64,000 bases of DNA from Chionoecetes opilio (taxonomy: Eukaryota > Arthropoda > Malacostraca > Decapoda > Majidae): contig JACEEZ010007185.1 of assembly GCA_016584305.1 (NCBI GenBank), positions 1 to 64,000 on the forward strand, given 5' to 3'. Both the position numbers and the translations under genes were made by a program. Positions 23,539 through 35,410 of this stretch are shown here, in pieces (positions within the stretch are counted from its first letter, which is position 1; every line of letters begins with the position of its first letter). The notes under the pieces were generated by a model. That model was given only the letters and a program-made list of their open reading frames with translations, searched no databases and was not told the origin of the DNA.

Positions 23539-23577
23539 ATGAAGTACACCCGCTGGATCAACCTTAAGGCCACCCAG
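23539..23577 (+). CDS. Candidate host first coding exon (13 codons), unrecognised
   Basis: ATG at 23539 opens MKYTRWINLKATQ and runs directly into a strong splice-donor-like CAG|GTAAGA at 23575-23583. The surrounding 23200-23640 is GC- and CpG-rich, unlike the AT-rich repeats around it, and no transposon family is recognised in it. I do not know this peptide and cannot see a second exon in the window. It could be the start of a real gene whose remaining exons lie elsewhere, or chance. Stated as a hypothesis only. Confidence 0.3.
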
Positions 23578-23707
23578 GTAAGACCGCGACGCAGGGCCAG
23601 GCGCCATAGCTCATCACCGCCCCTGCCCCTGTGCTGTCTTTGTCATCATTATGCATTGTTGTCCTACTTGCTTACTTACTTACTTGGTTAGATTTAGAGG
23701 GTCTTCC

Positions 23708-24037
23708 TCACAGCTGTGGTGGTCCACCGCTGCTGCCAGTCCGAGAGTCTACTTTCAGGAGAGCCATCTGGTCTGGCACAGAGTTTGAAGCTGCCCTGCA
23801 ACAAGCCGTGTAGCCTGGTACGGGAGGCTCATCTGGCAGTGTTTGCAGGAAGTTGTCCAGTTCTTTTTTAAATCTGGTGACTGAGCAGCCTGTGGTGTCT
23901 CTGACGTATTTAGGGAGTATGTTAAAGAGTCTAGGGCCACTGTGTGAAAGACTGGAGGCAAGGAGACTCTTGATTCTCCCTGGGGTTGTAGAAGAGTGAC
24001 TGACTGACTGACTCAAGTGACTGGTGTCACTTGTCAA
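23708..24037 (-). pseudogene. LINE ORF2 C-terminal fragment
   Basis: The minus frame has GPRLFNILPKYVRDTTG, VTRFKKELDNFLQTLPDEP and a Gly-Tyr/Arg-Arg-Ala-Ala-Ser-Asn-Ser tail. This is the pattern at the C-terminus of many non-LTR retrotransposon polymerases, where the last helices follow the RT thumb. No catalytic domain is present. Clade not assigned. Confidence 0.6.
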
Positions 24038-24137
24038 GGAACACTGGATAGGACTAATGCACCACGGGGTTACTGTGGCTTACAGCAGGAGGTGGAGGAA
24101 GGAGGAGTGTTGGGGTCTACTGCAGTTTGATGCATTA

Positions 24138-24300
24138 CAAGGCACGCAGTTATAACGGTCTTCAACTTGTTGATCTGACAATTTGCAGTATTTCTAACCC
24201 CTACAACAGCCGTCGGAAATGAAAAATAACACAAGGGGGGGCTGGGGGAGCAAAATCCCCCCAGTGAGGTTAGGTTAGTGAACTAGCGGGGTGGTGGTCT
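24138..24300 (+). repeat. Dispersed repeat, inverted copy at ~60650-60810
   Basis: TTATAACGGTC, TTTGCAGTATTTCTAACCCC and GTCGGAAATGAAAAATAACA recur in reverse complement near 60650-60815. It is followed by GGTTAG-type repeats. Confidence 0.75.
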
Positions 24301-24311
24301 GGGAGGGTAGG

Positions 24312-24853
24312 TAATATTCTAGTGTTTGCCCATACTCCCGGTCTCCCACAAAACAAGCTTGGGGACCTGGGGAATGCGGGATATTTGGCTGGGGTACAAA
24401 ATATGCGTCGCAACCACATATATTTTGAGTTAGGGGTGTTGAAAAAATTCCCTAGATCTAGGGAAAATTCATTGGATTTCTTCTGAGTCCAGAGACGTGA
24501 ACCTGCCGATCCTCACAGAATGATGACCGAAGTGTCGAGAAACCCCCCCCGCTAGGAGGTTAGGTCAGATTTGGTTAGGTTAGGGTAGGTTAGATTTGGT
24601 TAGATATGGTTAGTTTAGGTTAGGTTATCGGTGGGTCAAGCCCCCCGCTAGGTTAGGTTAATTTTGGTTAGGCAAATTTCTCTAGATATAAGGAAATTAC
24701 CCTAGATCTAGGGAATTTTACCCCCCCCTACACAACTCTTAAATTACGTGTTTCCGACGCATTATTTGCTCCTCACCCGAAAACCCCGCATTCCCACAGG
24801 TCCCCAAACTTGTTTGGGGGAAGTGGGAGAGTATGGGTAAACACTAGAATTTT
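24312..24853. mobile_element. Palindromic (long inverted repeat) element
   Basis: Arms at 24312-24464 and 24700-24853 are inverted and imperfect. Shared blocks include ATTCTAGTGTTT(G/A)CCCATACT, GGGGACCTG, GCGTCG(C/G)AA and CCCTAGATCTAGGG. The ~235-bp spacer holds GGTTAGGTTAG-type motifs (24560-24650). No coding sequence. The class is unknown: a MITE or foldback element. Confidence 0.7.
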
Positions 24854-26109
24854 ACCGGGGCGTAGCCCCCTTAGTTATGTCACGAGAGTATTGGGTTAAT
24901 ATTCCGCAGGAGTTGGTAGGTTCCACAAGCCTTCTAACTTACTTTTTCTCTATTATTTTTGGCTCGATATAATGTGCAATAGTTATTCACTTACGGAAAC
25001 CAAAAATATAGCACTTATTATTTTATAATAATAGCTAGGTTAGGTTAGATTTAGGTTTGGTTTAGGATATGTTTGGGTTAGGTTTTGTAGAGTTATTTAG
25101 GTTAAATAAGGGAATTTGACGGTGCGCCATTGTCCGGCTGCTGCGGAATATTTACCCAGTGTTGGTCAATAGGGAGTAGGTATTGTATTTAACTGCAGTT
25201 TTACCGAGTGTTGAAATATATGGTAAGGACAAAGGAGGGTTGACTATCAGTTAAGTTGATAGGCCTTGCATGGGGCTTATGGAACTGTCGCCGATTGGAA
25301 TTTTCACTGAAATGCCAACCGAGAATTCTCGCTGACGTGGAAAATTTTGATGACAGTTTCACTTGTAATAGATGAAAAGGAGGATTTATATTTCACTGTT
25401 GTAAACCACATTTTTCACTTGTCCTTAAACACTAAAACTGCAGTTTAATACAATACAAGGACATTGGTAATGTAACCTGACCTAGCAGGGGGCTGCACCC
25501 CCTTAGACCCCCCGCTAATTCTATAATCCAACCTGGACATCATAACATAACCTAACTGGTCAAGCTTTTGTTGGTACGTATTTAATACCTGAATGCAGAA
25601 ACACTGGTAAAAGCTGATTAAATGTATACTATATTGCATAGCTACTACCTACTGTAATATCAATATCAAGAACTGGAACTATCGCTGAAAATAGGTACGC
25701 TCGCCGACGTGAAAAATCACACATAGGAACACTCGCCGATGGCGGCAAAAATTTGGATCAGCAAGAGTTCCAGGTACCTTGCCTGCAACCTTGACATGCT
25801 CAATTTTGACCCGATTCTATGAAAGAACATTTGTGGCCAAATTAGTGAAATTTGGCCATGCCATAGTTTTGTTTGGACGTATAAAAAGGGAACTTTACGG
25901 CTAAACTATTTGGCCAAATTCTAGTTTAAATTCGTAAGAGATACAAGAACGTGTGCAATTTGCAAACTGACCTCTACCTCACCTGCGTAGCAAACAATTA
26001 AAATATTATTGAAGAGCAATATACTTATATAAATATTGCACGTGGCATGAGCTAAAGAGTCTGTTTTTAATGGTCAAATTCCTTCCGATTCTGTTTCTTG
26101 TTGTGTGTA
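24854..26109. other. Anonymous repeats including a small inverted pair
   Basis: TATTTAACTGCAGTTTTA (25188-25205) is inverted at 25433-25450, and the second form recurs near 60563-60580. GGTTAG-type motifs occur at 25030-25115. No coding signal. Confidence 0.5.
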
Positions 26110-26232
26110 GTGTACAAGACATCATCAGGAAAATATATCTTCAACGAATTAGCTGATTATGCCCTGGCTTGTCTAGCAACCCCAATCAGCAACGCGATGG
26201 TTGAAAGAGTACGTACTCTCCATGGTAACTAA
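26110..26232 (+). pseudogene. hAT transposase C-terminal fragment
   Basis: About 40 codons read YIFNELADYALACLATPISN then AMVERVRTLHGN and a stop. The Pro-(Ile/Val)-Ser-Asn-Ala...Val-Glu-Arg block is the hATC dimerisation motif. No TIRs or other transposase parts were found around it. Confidence 0.6.
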
Positions 26233-27662
26233 CGTAATAAAGAAATTTGCTTCAGACTGACATGTTGGATGAATTATACATTGCATTGCCCTTATATTGC
26301 AACACAACGAACAACAAAAGTATTTTTAGATAGCAAGGGAATAAAGTGGGAAAGAAAGACAACTTCTGCACCCGGAACAAATAAACATTTTTTCAGTGAT
26401 TTCAATTCCCCAAGTTTCGCGATCCTGGAGTTTAGCGCTATGCCTTCGGAAGAAAGCAAGCGCGAAAGTCGGGAGGGTACTGTAGACAGATTTATATGTA
26501 ATATGAATGTGTAAGCAGGGGAATGCCTGTATTTCTAAATGAATTTCTATCTATGAGGTCACCGCTACACTTAAAGGAAAGGCACTACAAACAATAGGTT
26601 GGCACTGAGAGGTCACCAAAGTCATTGTACAGCATCACTAGCACAAGTCAGATGCCATTACAGTCATTCATCACATGAAGAAAAACTCTAATGACTGTCT
26701 TGTAAAGTGAAATATATCTCATATTATTCTTGATCCAATTAATCAATTAGGCTTTCCAAACAGTTGTTATAAGAGATAATATCTTGTATATTTATTCGAG
26801 AAAAACGGTATTTGTATATGTGGAGGAAGTTAAAACAGTCCATTTCTTTTCCATCATTGACTCAACAACCAAATTCAAGTTCATATGAACTGACATGTAT
26901 TTCAACAACCTTGCTAGGCTTCACTAAGATTTGTTTGATGGGTGACTAGAGTGCAGTTTCTCTTTTGTGGTGTTGCTATCACTGCCACAGTGTAGAGAGG
27001 GATATAGATAGTGTACCTAGGGATAAACTTTTCCTCTTACCACCCGGTCACAGATGATTATGTCTGTGTCCCAATGTTGTGTTGCTGAGGCACACTGAAG
27101 AATTAGTCCAGTAAAGGTATGGTTTGACCCAGGGGAAATTGCAATATTAATGAACCATGTTTTTTTTGTTAACTTTTTGCAACAAAAACATCATATTAAA
27201 AATCTAATTTAATATAATTGGTGGAACATAGTTTTTGAGAGGGAGCAAAAACGAGCCCTCTAATCTCGAAGGCAAAACCATGAATTTAGATATCTTTGGC
27301 AGTTTTCATGGTACCTATATTAACAAATTTTATATGTATTAATGGGTTTTTGGGGTTGCTCTTTCCGATAGAATAGCACACTTTATGATAGCACTGATCC
27401 TTATACCCTAAACCAATGTACCCCTACCCCAAACCCAAAATAATTGCACCAAAATAAGGCGCTCTGCCAGTTTGATTCCTCTTGGCATTTTTTTTTTTTA
27501 CTTTGCATGAACCCTATGTATCTTTGGCATTACATGTCCTCATTATAAGACTATGAAAGACAAAAAATTGTTTATCAATTGTTATATTGTTATTCTGCCT
27601 GTATAAAGACTGAAACTACCAAGACTTCTAATACGACCAATTACTCGCGTGACCAATGAAAC
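26233..27662. other. No gene recognised
   Basis: AT-rich anonymous DNA. The 81-residue frame at 26269-26514 matches nothing I know. Confidence 0.45.
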
Positions 27663-29137
27663 CTATTCTTTGTCCGATTTCTCATCCTCTTCATCTGGTA
27701 ATGTATTTGAACAGTTTTCCCTGCGCTCTGAGCACGCCATGGAGCAGTCAAGACCTTGACGACGGCACTTGCACCTTAATGTGCTGCAATCAGTCTTACA
27801 CTGACACCTGGTAACTTCCAGCAGCGATTTGGGAGCAGTGTCCTTTTCAGTCTGAATTGGAACAAGTCTTCCGTCGCAAACCTTCCAGCCCCACTCCTCT
27901 GGATTAAGGGAATTGCCCTTCCACTCTTGGACCTGGTGGTACACTCGGAGGCTGTGGAACTTTGCAGCTGCTGATGTTGGTGGGAGCTTCTGAGGATGCA
28001 CAGAGATCTTGCTTCGTGCAACAAGTATCTGAAACTTGCGTAATCTAACAGCATTCAAAGTATCATCTCCACCCCCGTTGAAGATGCAAACCAAAGCCTT
28101 TTCGCCGGCCTGTACAACAGCGTCTTTTGTAGAGTTTGAGTTGTAGAACACCTCTGCTTGCTCTCGGAAATTTGAGTCCTCCTTCATCAACATCAGTGCG
28201 ACAGCTTTGCCCATCCCAAATATCCTTGAAGTAGTGTCACATCCCAAAATGGCATGAAGAAAGAGAATATTGCATGTTACACTATCTCCAAGAACCTGCC
28301 TAGCCTTTCTCACATCCAAGTACTTGCGGCAACTTGATGACGCCCCTTTTGGTTCTGGCATGAAGTACAGATCAGCATCTTTTGCATGGTAGCAAATGTG
28401 GTGCCCCCTTTGTAGCTTTATTGCTTTGACGTTGTTAAGTCAAGAGGGCTCCACAATTCTGGCTAATATGCTGCCACCAACCACAATAAGTGGGAAAAAA
28501 AGAAGTTTATAAGATTAAGAGAATAAGTTAGAACTAATGGGTGTAAAAGATAACTCGTTATCTTTTCCTTGATATATTCAGTTTACTGATAAACCAGTAA
28601 ATACTTCCCCACTCCTTCCTTACATAATCATTAACATATGTCTCCACTTAATAACACTCTTAATGCTATTCACACCGACACGACGCTAGTATTAGCCCGT
28701 GGACCCGAACGTAATCACAAGTATCCTCTCTAATTCTAAATCATTTCCCGTCACTGAAAGTTGTTGAGTCAAGAATCACATGTCCACACATTCCAGCTAT
28801 CAGACTAATCCTTAGCTGTAATCCTGATGTTCACTCAAAAAACGTTCACAGGTGTTCTTCCCCAGCTCATTCAGCTGTCTCCTCCACAGCTACCTTGGGA
28901 CCCTATGAATAACACCTTCCATTAGTTCTCACGTTAACACAGATTCAATGAATCACATCTACATCTCTACCAACACTTTGTGCCTTAACATACCTTTACC
29001 AAGGGTGAGAACCACACCTCCCGTGTCCAACTCGACACGTTGACTTGTTGACTGGTACTAAACTAATATGGCGTCTCCCTTACTCTTCACCTCCGCCAGC
29101 CTACGTGGCCGGCCAGCCATCGCCGATATAAAATATA

Positions 29138-29442
29138 CAGGAGAACCTCATTTAACCGGCATTCAAAACAACGGCAGCCTCAAAACAACGGCACTAATCG
29201 ACCCAGGCTTTTTTTTTTTTTTTTTTTCACTGGTAAACTCTGGAACTCTCTTACTGTTTCTATTTTTCCACTTTCCTATGACTTAAATCTTTTCAAAAGA
29301 AGAGTAACAAGACACCTCCCGAACTAAATTGGCTCACCCCTCTTTTTTATTTTATTCTCTTACTGTCTTCTTTATAGGGACTGGCAACTAAGCGGGCTTT
29401 GTGTTACCCATTTTTGTTGTGCCCTTGGCCAGTTCCCTGTGA

Positions 29443-29493
<51 letters not shown>

Positions 29494-29597
29494 GGGATTT
29501 TGGGCGATTCCATAAGAGTAACTCTCAAAACAACGGCAAAATGAGTTATCCGGCATACGCTCCCCCCCGAGGGTGCCGGATAAACGAGGTTTTCCTG
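29138..29597. mobile_element. Tigger/pogo-like MITE with TA TSD
   Basis: The ends CAGGAGAACCTCATTTAACC and the inverse of CAGGAAAACCTCGTTTATCC are flanked by TA. Internal CAAAACAACGGCA motifs are inverted between ends. Copy 2 of the host repeat (near 33385) lacks the insertion. It contains a LINE fragment at 29207-29491. Confidence 0.85.
29207..29491 (+). mobile_element. Jockey-like LINE 3' end fragment
   Basis: Short sense-strand piece: TGGTAAACTCTGGAACTC, the C-terminal codons ending near CCGAACTAAATTGG, then a 3' UTR (GGGACTGGCAACTAAGCGGG) and a long poly-A. It is nearly identical to the 3' ends of the copies at 48890-49488 and 57530-59480. A T-run precedes the truncation point. Confidence 0.85.
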
Positions 29598-31175
29598 TAT
29601 CACAGTATATTTTCATATAGTGATTCAGAACTGAGGAGTGGAGGAAAATGATTCACTTTGTTACTCTATTTTTATATATTACTTTACCCCCTCCTATTCA
29701 ACGTAAACTCTTCGCCAGTCATGGGTCAAAAGTATTTAACCCATTTTTCCGCGTTACACAAAGAAGTACAATCAAGTCTGTGTCATCCCCAACAAGTACA
29801 GTAGGAACCTTTTGTGATGTAGCAACAGCCGTTTGGACAATCAACAGATCTGCATCGCTTTGTGCATTGTGAACCTCGACTCCATCTGTCTGTAGTTTCT
29901 CAGTGAGGAGGTTGATGAATCGCTGCTTGTTTTCCGAATTCGATAAGAACTCGTGCTTCTTTACTTTAAGGACCATCCCCCCAGTGAAAGTCCCCTTTCT
30001 TCCAGGTCGGCCATTCCTTCTTGTATGCGTACTATCCTTGATTGATGGAGTGTTGCTGTATCCGTCAAATACAACTATTGCAAATGGGCTATACTTGTCC
30101 CTAATGTAGTCAGAGTAGCTCTGTGCAATTGCATTGTATGTCTTGCCAGTGTCCCAGGGTATTCTCTGTAGCAAGGCACCTCCATCTAGAACAAACACAC
30201 AGTCCTTGGGACCATCCACTGCAGTCGCTACATCCCATATCGGCTTAGCTAACTGTGGCTTGTTTGCAGGTAGAAGCACATTTCTTGTTTCAAACAGTGT
30301 GGCTGGATATCCACAAAGTTCATACTCTAGAGCCTCAGGTAGTTGTTCAGCCTGTGTTTCTGCAATCACCAACCTCTGAAAGAGTAACTGAGGGTCTATT
30401 TTAACAGTTTCCTCATCGTTTAGCTTGACAGTCGATTGTAGCTGACGTGACTGATGGGGTGATGCAGGCAATTATCCCCATCCCGTGGAAAGTCCCTTTA
30501 CCATCGATAGGTTATGGTCGACATTGTCAGCCACATATTGTACAAAATGTCCTTCTGTGAGTCCTGGAATGTCGGTCCCTCTTGTTGCAGCAGAGCACTT
30601 CTCAAACTTGTGCACCTCTGAGTAAGAAGAGCAGAAGCCATTAGTATGAAGGCTGTCAATGAGAAACCTGGACGCAAAGTGACGGTGCATCTGGACACCA
30701 AGTCCAATTTGAACAGGACAAAGCAGTGCTCTTGGTCTCGTCACCTGCATAATAGCTTGTCCTATAGAACCTATCTTTGTTTCCTTTTCTGCACCGACAA
30801 ATAAAGTGCGTAGGAACAGTTGCAAGGATGCTGGGATAAATGACATGACCTGTTCTAAAGTGGACATCTCTAGGCTTGAGGGCTAAGTCGTTTTGACTGT
30901 TCAATGCGCTTAATGTCTGCTTTAATGAGTTCAGCAGCTGCACTGATGACTCTCCCTTTGTCCATCTCATCGGAACGTTCCTGCTGGAAAAAGTCATGGA
31001 GAATTTTGTTGGCATTTGCCCTAAACGTCACAACATTCTGTCTTCCACTAACTTCACTAATGAAGATCTCATCACCCAACCGCTGAAGTAGCTGTTCCTT
31101 CATGTGACAAAAACTATACGGTTCCTCCTCATCTAGGCAGGACGGTAAAGACCGCCCACTCGATCCCCCAGCCAT

Positions 31176-31599
31176 TAGGAACCACGAATGGGACAGGGCC
31201 AGTCTGGACCTGTTTTTGCGAGCATTAGTGCAGCCTAGACCGGTCTAGACCGGCCTGGCAAATGTCGCAAAACCACGCTTATAGACATAGGCCTATTAGT
31301 GTGACAACGTCCATCACAGAAATAGAAAATAGTATGCAAATTCATCTGTATTTCATGTTATATGCATTTTTTATTCACTTATTCTATTTTTTTATCTATA
31401 AATATGGTAAATAATATCCTGTAGTAATTAGATTTCATGTAGAACATCATATTAATAAAAAAAAAATGATTTAAATCAAATATATCAGATTTGTTTATTT
31501 TTTTATTAAATAAAAAAATCAACACCCCTGCCCAACACCAAGAGGAACTCCCCCAAGGGGATGGTCGCAACACAAATCTCCATCCCCTCCCTGCTCTAA
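31176..31599. other. No gene recognised
   Basis: AT-rich flank between the PIN gene start and a LINE fragment. A short GACCGGTCTAGACCGG palindrome lies near 31238-31253. Confidence 0.4.
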
Positions 31600-32035
31600 C
31601 CCTCTCAGTCTTCTCCTGCCCCTTTCTCTCACATACTCTAGCTAGCATGCTTACTTCTGATCTTCCTCTATTTTCAGAATGGGGGAACAGCAAACATTGT
31701 TGCACAATGCCTCAAAAACTTTATTTCCTCTCCTTTCCATCCAGACAGCTATCCTCTCTTCTTCAATGACACGCATCTGTCTCCCTCCTCCACACTGAAC
31801 AGTCCTTGGCCGTACTTTACGAAAATTCTCAAATGGAAATTTCAGATTAATTTCTTGCTCAGCCAGTTATCTTCACCATTATTTTCTTGGTTACTACTCT
31901 TCCAAATTTGCTCACTGCATGCCTCCCTGTCTTCCATGACCTCACTAAACAAGATGTTTTTTCCTCACACATCTTTGTTCTGTTAATCCTGCTAATGCAA
32001 GATCTTTTCGATCTTTACCGTCCTGCAAGCTTTAC
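31600..32035 (+). pseudogene. Diverged jockey-like LINE RT fragment
   Basis: Across frames it reads LTSDLPLFSEWG, FNDTHLSPSS, FTKILKWKFQI, KFAHCMPPCLP and PANARSF. These align in order with LTSDLSIISDWG, FNDTQLSPST, FTKNLNWKSHI, ELANCMPPPLP and LPNARVN of the intact-looking copy at 57530-59480. Much older copy, many frameshifts. Confidence 0.65.
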
Positions 32036-32646
32036 TCCCCCCCCCCCCCCCAAGACACACCAAATGATTATTAATTTGACCTCCGGTAATAACATCCTAG
32101 CTGGCATATGAAAGGTTATCATTCTGTCTGTGATGAGAGTCACCTACACAAAATATTGCCTGATTTTGCTATATCGTACTGTTCGGCCTAATTTTTCATA
32201 GTCATCCTTGCTACTTGACTTCCCAATCAGATTCAAAGGGATTTTTGTTGTAGTAGTAATTACTTCGGGCATAGAGGCCCACACGTGGTAGTTCCTGCAA
32301 TACACATAGGCATCGCCTACATCCACCTTTCATCATTATCCATAAATTTGTCTACGTAGTCTTTTTTCAAACTCCCTATTGACTCTGCACTAACTACCTG
32401 ATTACTGCATGGGCCTCGTTTAGGTGGAGGACAGGGAGACATGTCCCCCAAATTTTGGAGTGGGGGGGACAGGGTATCATTTGTCCCTCCCCCCTTTTAA
32501 CATTTAAAGTAAACGTTAACGTTATAAATGTTCCATGGAATGGTTTTCAGCTAAACTTTTAATAAGAAAGGATTGAAAAATAGTCTTATCTCTAGAGCCT
32601 TTTACAATAAAATGTTGTGCTTGCATTGTACATACACTTATCCTGG

Positions 32647-33530
32647 TGTAGCGCCCCCCTTATAGCTTGATGGTAACTCAAAGGGCTCCACAAACCTGGC
32701 GATTACGCTGCCACCACCACAATAAGTGGGAAAAAAAAATAAAGATTTAGAGAATATGTGATATTACTGGGACTTAATAAAAGACTCGTTAACAGGGTTT
32801 CTGTATATTATCACATACTGATGGGCCAGTATTCACATCCCCACTTAACCTAAGGTTTCACAAAAATAAATCACTGCACAATATAATCCCCGACATGACG
32901 CGACTCTCACTCGTGTTTAACAAAAACCCAAGAATTCCTTCACCCCACTGTCACTGTGTAAAGTACCTATACACACACACACTTGCTATGAATCATGGCC
33001 TTAGCTGTATACACTGGTGTGTCCACGGTCATCCACTCAGCTCAGCTCAGCTCAGCTCACACACACCATCGGCTCACACGTGGGTCCCCTCATGGACTAA
33101 ACCACCCCCTCATGGTCACTCAGCTCACTCCGCTCCAAAACCCTTGGAAACACGTAAATCAATGAATATTTAAGTTCCAACACATAAATAATCAATCCCC
33201 TATACATCCTTATAAATACACCGCCCCACACATACCTTTGAAAAGGGTTGTAAGACACAACTCCCTACACGTGTTGTCGAGGCAAGGCTTGGCGAGAGAG
33301 AGAGAAGTATGGCTACCTTCTCCCTTCCTTGCCTTCTTGCCGCGACGTCACTAGCGACCGCAGGCACAAAATATTGTCGGCACCTATATCTATTGATTAA
33401 GAACTGAGGAGTGAAGGAAAATTGCGAGCATTTAATTACTAGACATTTATATATTACTTTACTCTCACCACTCAACGTAAACTCTTCGTCAATCATGAGT
33501 CACAGGATTAACCCTTTTTCTCGCATTACA
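32647..33530. mobile_element. LTR-like dispersed repeat, copy 2
   Basis: Starts TGTAGCGCCCCCC and ends CTCGCATTACA. Homologous along its length to 28397-29758 without the nested Tigger. Contains a CTCAG tandem (33037-33058). No clear TSD. Confidence 0.6.
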
Positions 33531-33631
33531 CTCGCATTACAAAAATGTTCCACCGGTGGCAGGGGGGCTTCGCCACCCGGCCCTCCCATACAGTCAGTGG
33601 CGTACCCAGAAAATTGAAAAGGGGGGGGGGC

Positions 33632-33787
<156 letters not shown>

Positions 33788-35410
33788 CAGTCAAACCTCG
33801 ATATAACGGACCTCGCTGTAACGGACTTCGGATGTAACGGACTCCATTTGCGTGACTTTTTTTTTTTTTTTTTTTTGCATATCGGACCGCTTATCGCCGC
33901 TCGAATTGTCAACTCAACATAATTGTATTATTTTCTCATTTTACTTTGGAATGCTTGGGTTTTAAGGAGTTTTGATGTATCACATATTAAGACATAAGGA
34001 AGGAGCCTGTGTTGCTAGTGATTTAGTGGTAGAAGGTGTGAATTGTTTAAAATAGTGACTATTAGTGTTATGGCGTGGCCGCTGCTACGTCTCCCTGTCA
34101 CCTCAACACCCTAAATCACCCTTATCTAAGGTGACACGCAGTGCTACACTGACCTAAATAGTGACACATATAGAACTGCACTTCACAACCATATAATATA
34201 TATAATAATGAGCATTAGTCATGATAATAAGCAATACCTTTGGAAGCCACGGCTGAATCTGGCTCGTGGTTTGTTTACCTTTCCCTAGAGCTTGAGCTTG
34301 ACTAGCCAGACAGTGAGAGAAAGCATCAACATTTTAGGGATAATCCATCACTACGGGAGACTTTTCCTTCCTTTTTATCTATTTTGGGGTGATTATAATG
34401 CCTCATGATGCTGCTGCTGCTGCCGCGCTGCCAGACGTGGATGAGCGCCTTGAAAGTATTTCCATATCTTTACTCATATGTATGAATAATAGCAATTCAA
34501 ATGTGATTATACAGGTTGAAGTTTCCAAACTCGGCATCTCAAGACTCGGCAACACCCAAAACTCGGCTATAGTTCCGGATTTTCCAAAACACGGCAGAAC
34601 ACCCAAAACCCGGCGCGTAGTTGCCGGGTCGGCCGCTAGGTGCCACCACACTAGGCCGCTTGGTTTCTCCCGCCGATTTGTTTGTTGTTATTGTTCAGTG
34701 GTGTTGTGACTGTAGAGTTGTGTACACTGTTATTTTGTGTACTTCTACAAGTCTGTTATTGGTATTATGGCTCCCAAACGTCCAGGAACACCTACTGGTG
34801 CAAGTGAAAAGAAAAGGAAGAACAATGTGTTAACTATTTCTGAGAAAATTGACCTTTTGAAGAAGTTTGATTTTTTTCATGGGATTTTCATGCTTTTTTT
34901 CCCCTTAATATATCCACTTTCTAAAAGTCGGAAAATTCCATTACTCGGCTCGGCGCTGGTCCCGAGGTTGCCGAGTTTGGGAACTTCAACCTGTATGTCT
35001 ACATTCAACTAGAATAATGAAATTTCATAGCATACCAAGCAGTAATGAGCGAGCCTGGATACCTACTACCTCTCCTAATACCAGTCCCGAACAGTCGTGG
35101 GCAAGTGTGCCAAATCCCTGATGCAGCGCTAGTCACTGTTTACCTCCCAACATAGCTACATGGTCTGGTTGTGTATCAGATTATTTCTCATTTATTTCTT
35201 GGTAGGAGCGGACCAAATTCAGCATGTAGTGCCAGTCACTGTTTACCTCTCAACATAGCTACACAGTCTGGTTGTGTGTGATTATTTATCATTTGTTTCA
35301 CATTTTTTTTTTCATATATTTTTCCACCCTTGGGAAAATACACTCGCTATAACGGACAATCGGCTTTAACGGACCACTCCTCCCCCCTTTAGTCCGTTAT
35401 ATCGAGGTTT

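Larger units (their letters stand above)
28397..29758. mobile_element. LTR-like dispersed repeat, copy 1 (inserted in the PIN gene)
   Basis: It begins TGTGGTGCCCCCTT and ends CGCGTTACA, TG...CA-type ends. It is flanked by GCAAA (28392-28396) and ACAAA (29758-29762), a near-match 5-bp duplication. A second copy is at 32647-33530. Shared stretches include GGGCTCCACAA, CCACAATAAGTGGGAAAAAA and, near the right end, GAACTGAGGAGTG and AACGTAAACTCTTCG. Without the nested Tigger it is about 900 bp. I interpret it as a solo LTR; no polyprotein is visible. Confidence 0.55.
27663..31175 (-). pseudogene. PIN/FEN1-like nuclease with C-terminal Cys-rich (CXC-like) domain (family 2), broken
   Basis: Four minus-strand pieces collect into one protein of nearly 600 residues: 31175-30870, 30867-30472, 30471-29759 and, after an inserted repeat, 28396-27663. 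The N-terminal part is unclassified. The third piece has the acidic strands of a PIN/FEN1-like nuclease: VFVLDGGALLQ, IVVFDGYSN followed by KDSTHTRR, QSDADLLIVQ and LVGDDTDLIVLL. The fourth has AILGCDTTSRIFGMGKAVAL, resembling the FEN1/XPG helix-3-turn-helix, then EEWGWKVCDGRLVP and a Cys cluster CQCKTDCSTLRCKCRRQGLD ending near 27700. Frameshifts near 30868, 30500 and 30440 and the repeat at 28397-29758 inactivate it. Such proteins are multicopy in many invertebrate genomes, so I infer a mobile-element origin. No TIRs were found at this copy. Confidence 0.7.

Noticed and set aside
24540..24660. Telomere or interstitial TTAGG tract
   Set aside because: GGTTAG motifs are few, irregular and mixed with GATTTGG; they sit in the spacer of a palindromic element.
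26269..26514. 81-residue ORF
   Set aside because: Single, short, no recognisable domain or splice context.
32140..32407. Unique sequence left of the hAT
   Set aside because: Aligns with the 3' region of the sense CR1 in reverse complement (compare 46810-46990), so it is CR1 3' end.
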